Below are positions 37,440-42,338 of a stretch of DNA of 42,338 nt, piece after piece. The DNA is from Gemmatimonadota bacterium. Its GTDB lineage: Bacteria > Gemmatimonadota > Gemmatimonadetes > Palauibacterales > Palauibacteraceae. Made by a program: the position numbers and the translations under genes. The DNA lies in contig JAJEEM010000068.1 of assembly GCA_022820995.1 (NCBI GenBank), forward strand, positions 1 to 42,338, given 5' to 3'. Below the pieces are notes generated by a model, which was not told the origin of the DNA, did no database searches, and saw only the letters and a program-made list of their open reading frames with translations. Each line of letters begins with the position of its first letter. The stretch's first letter is position 1.

Positions 37440-38003
37440 ATGATTCGCCGTTCGTTCGCCGCTCTGGCAGTGCTCATCCCCGCCCTTTCGATCGCCGCCG
37501 CCGCCGGCGCGGCCGCCCAGGACGCCGTCGCGCTCGCCATCGCGCCCATTCCCACGGAAGCGGAGCAGGCGACCGCGAAGGTCATCCAGAAGCAGGGAAA
37601 CGACTGGGTGACGCTGCGCGAGGGCGCCGGACCGTTCATCTGCGTCGCCGATGATCCGGCCGCCGACGGCTTCCACTCCGCCTGCTACCACGACTCGCTC
37701 GAGACGTACATGGCGCGCGGCCGCGAACTCACCGCGCAGGGCGTCACAGGCCGGGAGAACGTCGAGATGCGGATGGCAGAGATCGAGGCGGGCACGCTGG
37801 AGATGCCGAGTTACGCCTTCCTGCACGCCATCTACGCCGCCGAGGGCTGGTCCGGAGACATGGACGCCGTCCAGCGGCACCAGGCCGTCATCTACACGCC
37901 CTTCGCGACGGCCGAAGACCTGGGCCTCCCCACGAGGGCGACGCGGGGCGCGTGGCTGATGGGTGCCGGCACGGCGAACGCGCACGTCATGATCACGCCC
38001 TGA
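37440..38003 (+). CDS. Hypothetical secreted protein
   Basis: A 187-residue exported protein with a clear signal peptide (FAALAVLIPALSIAAAAGAA, cleaved before QDAV). The mature part contains ATAKVIQKQGNDWVTLREGA, FICVADDPAADGFHSACYHD with two cysteines, and a C-terminal region rich in aromatic and small residues. I do not recognise the family. The ATG at 37440 has AGGAGG at ideal spacing. A weak promoter (TTGCGC at 37381, TATTCT at 37406, 19-bp spacer) may lie upstream. It is followed 37 bp later by another hypothetical gene on the same strand. Confidence 0.75.
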   Translation: MIRRSFAALAVLIPALSIAAAAGAAAQDAVALAIAPIPTEAEQATAKVIQKQGNDWVTLREGAGPFICVADDPAADGFHSACYHDSLETYMARGRELTAQGVTGRENVEMRMAEIEAGTLEMPSYAFLHAIYAAEGWSGDMDAVQRHQAVIYTPFATAEDLGLPTRATRGAWLMGAGTANAHVMITP

Positions 38004-38040
38004 CCGGCCCACTCCCTCACCGCACGGCGAACCGCAGGCC

Positions 38041-38724
38041 ATGGCCGAGATCACACGACACCAGTTGAGCGCGCAGCTCCTCAGCGCGCTCCGCGACCGG
38101 GGACTGGGCGCGCGCGACCTCTTCGAGGGCCGCCAGGAGCCCCTCTCCTGGTTCTTCCGCGTCGTCGCGTACGACCAGTCCGAACTCGACATCCTCGAGT
38201 CCGGCGCGCTGGACGCCCTCCACGCGCCGTCGGCGATGGTCGAACTCGTCATCGACGAGATGGCGCTCGGACTCGCCAACATCGGGACCGAGGGGCTCGG
38301 CACCTACCTCGCCTCCCCCGCCTCCGACGTCCCCGGGCACGACGCGCTCGAACTCGACAGCGAGGTGATGCTCGGCTACGTCCACATCGACGTCGCCCCT
38401 CCCGCCCTGTGGCTGGACGAGCGGGAGTCCAACCCCTCGCGCAACGACGCGCTCGCGTCCCGGCTCTCGAAGGTCGCGCAGGAGGTGGGGGCCGTCTCGG
38501 ACACGGTGGAGGTTCATATCGAGGGCGCCCTCGATCCGGAAGGCGGGTGGACCGATCCGAAGGAGAACGTCCGCCCCGCCGGCGTGGCGGTCCACTTCAC
38601 CTTCGACATTCCGCTCGCCGGCACGGGAAAACGGGAACTCGCGGCCGTCTTCGCGCGCGCCGCCGACGGGGCCCGCGACGCGGTGGAGGGGATGCGGTCC
38701 GTCTTCCGCGGAGACCACGAATAG
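38041..38724 (+). CDS. Hypothetical cytoplasmic protein
   Basis: A 227-residue protein without signal or membrane spans, acidic, with a mixed alpha/beta pattern. Segments such as SQLSAQLLSALRDRGLGARD-like helices at the start, a middle with MVELVIDEMALGLANIGTEG, and a C-terminal helix (RELAAVFARAADGARDAVEG) suggest a compact globular fold. I recognise no family. The ATG at 38041 begins 37 bp after the previous gene, with no clear ribosome-binding site. Its TAG stop overlaps the presumed ATA start of the next gene (ATAG at 38721-38724). Confidence 0.65.
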   Translation: MAEITRHQLSAQLLSALRDRGLGARDLFEGRQEPLSWFFRVVAYDQSELDILESGALDALHAPSAMVELVIDEMALGLANIGTEGLGTYLASPASDVPGHDALELDSEVMLGYVHIDVAPPALWLDERESNPSRNDALASRLSKVAQEVGAVSDTVEVHIEGALDPEGGWTDPKENVRPAGVAVHFTFDIPLAGTGKRELAAVFARAADGARDAVEGMRSVFRGDHE

Positions 38725-41700
38725 CCGCCCGCGGCAAACTCCGCTTCCGCCTCCTTCCCGCCGCAGCCCTCGTCGCCGGCCTCTTCGCCGCCTGCGACGC
38801 CCCCGCCCCGCCCGACTCGATCGACTGGATCGAGGGGGGGGACGGAACCCGCGTGCGCCTCCTCTCCTTCGAGGGCGACCCCGAAGGCGGATTCACCCCG
38901 CTTTCGCCCCGGAGGACGGGCATCGAGGCGGTCCCCACCGTCTCCCGCGAGGCCCGGCTCGCGAACCGGACGCTCATCCACGGCGTCGGCGTGGCGCTCG
39001 GGGACGTGGACGGGGACGGCTGGGTCGACCTCTACCTCTGCATGCTCGACCGGCCGAATGTCCTCTACCGCAACCTCGGAGGCTGGCGCTTCGAGGACGT
39101 GACGGAGCGCTCCGGGGCCGGCCTCGGGGACCGGTTGTCGCGGGGCGCCGTCCTCGCCGATGCGGACGGCGACGGCGACCTCGACCTCTTCGTGGCCGTA
39201 CACGGGGGGACGAACGCCCTGCTCCTTAACGATGGGAGCGGGGTCTTCGAGGAGGCGGAAGCCGGGTTCGAGGGAGAGTGGGGGAGCAGTACGCTCGCGC
39301 TCGCCGACATCGACGGGGACGAGGACATCGACGCGTACTTCGCGAACTACAAGACGGTCCAGGGGGACGACCTCTTCAGTCCCGAGGCGCGAAGGCCGCG
39401 CGAGATCGCCGAGCGCGTCGGCGACGAGTTCGTACTCCGCCCCCCCTTTGACGAGCACTACCGGCTCGAACTCCAGGGCGAGGGTGTGCTGCGCTTCGAA
39501 CTTGCGGACCCCGACGAACTCTACCTGAACGATGGCTCGGGAGGCTTCGCGCCGGTCGATCTCGCGGGCGGGGTCTTCCGGGAGGCCGATGGCCGGCCCG
39601 TCTCCGCCGTGCCCCGCGACTGGGGGCTCGTCGCGACGTTCTTCGATGCGGACGACGACGGGGACGCGGACCTCTTCGTCGCCAACGACCTCGGAAGCCG
39701 GGACGGGTTCTGGCTCAACGAGGGGGGAACGTTCACCGCCGCGTCGGGACTCGCCTTCCGCACCGAGAGCACCTCCTCGATGGGGGTCGACTTCTCCGAC
39801 ATCGATGGAGACGGCGACACGGACTTCGTGACGACGGAAATGCTCTCGCCCGATCCGGTGCGGAGGCGGGAGCAGGTCGCCCTCGCCGTGCCCGGGTGGA
39901 CGCCCCCCGGCGGGCACGCGACGCGGGTCTCCGCCGACCGCAACACGCTGCAGCTCAACCGGGGCGACGGGACGTGGGCCGAGACCGCGCGGGCCGCCGG
40001 GCTCGACGCCTCGGAATGGACGTGGGGCGCGATGTTTCTCGACGTCGATCTCGACGGCTACGAAGACCTGCTGATCACGAACGGGCACGCGTGGGACCCA
40101 CTCGACGGGGACACGCAGGAGGCGCTCCGGACCCGCCGCATCCAGGTGGACTGGCGCGAGGAACTCGGGGTGTTTCCGCCGCTCCGGCTGCGGAACCTCG
40201 CCTTCCGCAACCTCGGCGACGGCGGCTTCGCCGACATGAGCCGGAGCTGGGGATACGGGACGGAGCCGGACGTGAGCCACGGGATCGCGGCGGCGGACCT
40301 CGACCGCGACGGCGATCGGGACGTCGTGATCACGCGGCTGGACGAACCTCCGCTCATCCTGCGGAACGACGCCGGCAGGGCGCGGGTTTCCCTGCGCGTC
40401 CTCGGGGAGGGCGGCAACACGCAGGCGATCGGGGCGCGCGTCGTGCTCGCGGGGGCGACGCCGGAGCAGACGCGGCAGGTGACGGCGGGCGGCATGTACC
40501 TCTCCGGCTCGGATCCGGGGCTCACCTTCGCGATGGGCGACGCCGAGACCGCGGAAGCGAGGATCGTCTGGCCCTCGGGGCGGAGCCGGACGGTGCGCGT
40601 GGTCGCGAACCGCGCCTACGAGGTGGGGCTGCCGCCCGACGGCACGGCGGCGGAGGGCGGCGATGCCGGGGCGGGGAGCGGCGCGGTGCTGTTCGCGGAG
40701 GGGGAGGCGGTCGGGCGGCACGGCGAATCGGCCTTCGACGAGCTGGCCCGGCAGCCGCTCGTGCCGCTCGAGCTGTCCCGGAGCGGCCCGGGCGTGGCGT
40801 GGGTGGATGCGGACGCGGACGGCGACCCGGACCTGCTCATCGGGGCGGGGGCGGGAGGCCGCGCCCAGCTCGCCGTCAACGAAGCCGGGCGGCTGGCGGA
40901 CCCCGTGCCCATCGGCGCCCCCGCCGTCGGCGACCACACGTCCATCATCGCGCTTCCCACGGCCGGCCGCCCGGTCATCATCGCGGGCGTCAGCTCCTGG
41001 GAAGCCCGCTCGCCCGCCGACCTCGACGTGACTCCGCCCCTCGCCCGCCTCGATCCGGGCCCCGCGCCGGCCCTCCCGCCGAGCCGCCACGCGACGGGAC
41101 CCCTGGCGGCCGCCGACGTGGACGGAGACGGCGACCTCGACCTCTTCGCCGGCGCCCGCGCGACCCCCGGCGCCTACCCCCTGCCCGCCGACTCGAGGCT
41201 CCTCCTCGCCGAGAGCGGCGACTGGGTCGTCGACGCGGCGGCCGCCGAGACGCTGCGGGAGATCGGCCTCGTCTCCGGGGCCGTGTTTTCCGACGTGGAC
41301 AGCGACGGCGATCCCGACCTCCTCCTCGCGCTGGAGTGGGGCCCCGTGCGGCTCCTGGAGAACGACGGGGGGCGGTTCAGCGACGCGACGGACGCCTGGG
41401 GCCTCGGCGCGCACACCGGCCGCTGGAACGGCATCGCGACGGGTGATTTCAATGCGGACGGCCGCCCGGACCTCGCGGTGACGGCGTGGGGCACGAACAC
41501 GGGGCGCTTCGCGAGCGCCGAGCGGCCGGCCGGCGTCGTCGCCTCCGACTTCGACGGGAACGGGCTCGTCGACCTCATCGAGTTCGAGACCGGGACGGAC
41601 GGCGTCCGGCGCCCCGCGCGCGACTTTCTCACGCTCGGCACGACGCTCCCCTTCCTGCGGCGCGCGGCCCCGACGTTCGAGGCCTTCGCCCGAAGCTCCG

Positions 41701-42338
41701 TCGACGATCTCCTCGGCACGGGACGCACGGGACTCTACCGGGCGAGCGCCGCGACGCTGCTCCACACCGTCTTCCTCAACGCCGGCGGGCGGTTCGAGCC
41801 GCACCCGCTGCCCGCGGCCGCCCAACTCGCCCCCGCCTTCGGCGTCGCGGTGGCGGATTTCGACCGGGACGGCCGCGAGGACCTCTTCCTGGCGCAGAAC
41901 CATTTCGCGACGCCGGAGGGCCTCGGGCGCCACGACGCGGGTCGCGGCGTCGTGCTGCTCGGCGACGGCGCGGGCGGATTCAGGGCGCTCGACGCGGGGC
42001 GGAGCGGGGTCGCGGTGTACGGGGACGCCCGCGCGGCCGCCGTGGCCGACTTCGACGCGGACGGGCGCTGGGACCTGGCCGTCGGGCAGAACGGAGCCGA
42101 GACCGTCATCTTCCGCGGGAGAGGCGGAGCGCCGGGCTTGCGGGTCCGGCTGTCCGCCGGCGGGGCGCCTCCGGGCGTCGCCGGCGCATGGCTGCGCCCG
42201 GGATACGCCGACGGAAGCGAGGGTCCCGCGCGGGAGATCCAGTTCGGGAGCGGGTATTGGTCCTTCAACGGGTTCGTGCAGGTGCTGGGGCGCGCGGCCG
42301 AAATCCGTGTCCTCACGGTCCGCTGGCCGGACGGCGTC
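38721..42338 (+). CDS. FG-GAP/VCBS and ASPIC/UnbV repeat lipoprotein (runs off the window)
   Basis: At least 1206 codons, open to the end of the window. The N-terminus is a lipoprotein signal (LRFRLLPAAALVAGLFAAC). It then carries many FG-GAP/VCBS calcium-binding repeats of the D-x-D-G-D-x-D-L form (for example ALGDVDGDGWVDLYL, LADADGDGDLDLFVA, FSDIDGDGDTDFVTT, AADVDGDGDLDLFAG), predicting beta-propellers. An ASPIC/UnbV domain near residues 560-640 is marked by ARIVWPSGRSRTVRV. A second propeller follows, and a second UnbV-like end (VLTVRWPDGV) begins at the window edge, so the protein is a double unit of the CRTAC1 type. No ATG, GTG or TTG precedes the signal in frame; the best start is ATA at 38721, with GGAG 8 nt upstream. 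Confidence 0.85.
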   Translation, partial: MAARGKLRFRLLPAAALVAGLFAACDAPAPPDSIDWIEGGDGTRVRLLSFEGDPEGGFTPLSPRRTGIEAVPTVSREARLANRTLIHGVGVALGDVDGDGWVDLYLCMLDRPNVLYRNLGGWRFEDVTERSGAGLGDRLSRGAVLADADGDGDLDLFVAVHGGTNALLLNDGSGVFEEAEAGFEGEWGSSTLALADIDGDEDIDAYFANYKTVQGDDLFSPEARRPREIAERVGDEFVLRPPFDEHYRLELQGEGVLRFELADPDELYLNDGSGGFAPVDLAGGVFREADGRPVSAVPRDWGLVATFFDADDDGDADLFVANDLGSRDGFWLNEGGTFTAASGLAFRTESTSSMGVDFSDIDGDGDTDFVTTEMLSPDPVRRREQVALAVPGWTPPGGHATRVSADRNTLQLNRGDGTWAETARAAGLDASEWTWGAMFLDVDLDGYEDLLITNGHAWDPLDGDTQEALRTRRIQVDWREELGVFPPLRLRNLAFRNLGDGGFADMSRSWGYGTEPDVSHGIAAADLDRDGDRDVVITRLDEPPLILRNDAGRARVSLRVLGEGGNTQAIGARVVLAGATPEQTRQVTAGGMYLSGSDPGLTFAMGDAETAEARIVWPSGRSRTVRVVANRAYEVGLPPDGTAAEGGDAGAGSGAVLFAEGEAVGRHGESAFDELARQPLVPLELSRSGPGVAWVDADADGDPDLLIGAGAGGRAQLAVNEAGRLADPVPIGAPAVGDHTSIIALPTAGRPVIIAGVSSWEARSPADLDVTPPLARLDPGPAPALPPSRHATGPLAAADVDGDGDLDLFAGARATPGAYPLPADSRLLLAESGDWVVDAAAAETLREIGLVSGAVFSDVDSDGDPDLLLALEWGPVRLLENDGGRFSDATDAWGLGAHTGRWNGIATGDFNADGRPDLAVTAWGTNTGRFASAERPAGVVASDFDGNGLVDLIEFETGTDGVRRPARDFLTLGTTLPFLRRAAPTFEAFARSSVDDLLGTGRTGLYRASAATLLHTVFLNAGGRFEPHPLPAAAQLAPAFGVAVADFDRDGREDLFLAQNHFATPEGLGRHDAGRGVVLLGDGAGGFRALDAGRSGVAVYGDARAAAVADFDADGRWDLAVGQNGAETVIFRGRGGAPGLRVRLSAGGAPPGVAGAWLRPGYADGSEGPAREIQFGSGYWSFNGFVQVLGRAAEIRVLTVRWPDGV

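Noticed and set aside
38514..41933. 1139-codon minus-strand open frame opposite the FG-GAP gene
   Set aside because: The opposite strand encodes clear DxDGDxD repeats and a lipoprotein signal; the antisense product is low-complexity.

Overview
The window is GC-rich bacterial DNA with dense gene packing, many 4-nt stop/start overlaps (ATGA, GTGA, CTGA) and many exported proteins with lipobox or Tat-like signals. The family mix (DUF5107-TPR lipoprotein, VPS10/sialidase-like propeller, ASPIC/UnbV-FG-GAP protein, GH63-like enzymes, three-subunit transhydrogenase, many toxin-antitoxin loci) fits Gemmatimonadota or a neighbouring high-GC phylum. That placement is inference: no rRNA or ribosomal gene lies in the window.

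Layout. 1-3213: a DUF5107/TPR lipoprotein, with a terminator-like hairpin after it. 3317-4585: a toxin-antitoxin patch (HicB with an internally deleted HicA, a second orphan HicB, a winged-HTH regulator). 4621-8897: a GH63-like glycosidase coupled to a nucleotidyltransferase-galactokinase fusion. 8878-10530: an intact RES/Xre toxin-antitoxin pair, then a decayed DUF2442/DUF4160 pair. 10747-11874: a holin and a GH108 muramidase in AT-richer DNA. 12000-14812: two exported paralogues sharing a cysteine-rich/MORN-like C-terminal module, plus a truncated duplicate of the first, cut where the lysis pair begins. 15253-22689: a five-gene sugar operon (GH63-like enzyme, MalK-type ATPase, binding lipoprotein, unusually long MalF-type permease, MalG-type permease). 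22829-23551: a convergent lipoprotein gene.

23585-32197 is a run of five minus-strand genes: VPS10-like propeller, AAA ATPase, DUF4276 (TOPRIM-like), a membrane coiled-coil protein, and a lipoprotein joining leucine-rich repeats to a zinc metalloprotease. The ATPase/DUF4276 pair resembles the AbiL abortive-infection arrangement. 32352-34196 holds a Tat-lipoprotein SelA-like PLP enzyme coupled behind a BrnT/BrnA pair with a near-consensus, probably leaderless promoter. 34427-37271 is the pnt transhydrogenase operon. The window closes with two hypothetical genes and a large FG-GAP/UnbV lipoprotein that runs off the end and seems to start at a non-standard codon.

How parts may work together: the sugar operon would capture and import an oligosaccharide, the glycosidases would trim it, and the kinase/nucleotidyltransferase fusion could phosphorylate and activate the released hexose. 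The toxin-antitoxin loci, many of them damaged, together with the duplication and the lysis pair, mark 3.3-14.8 kb as a plastic accessory region.
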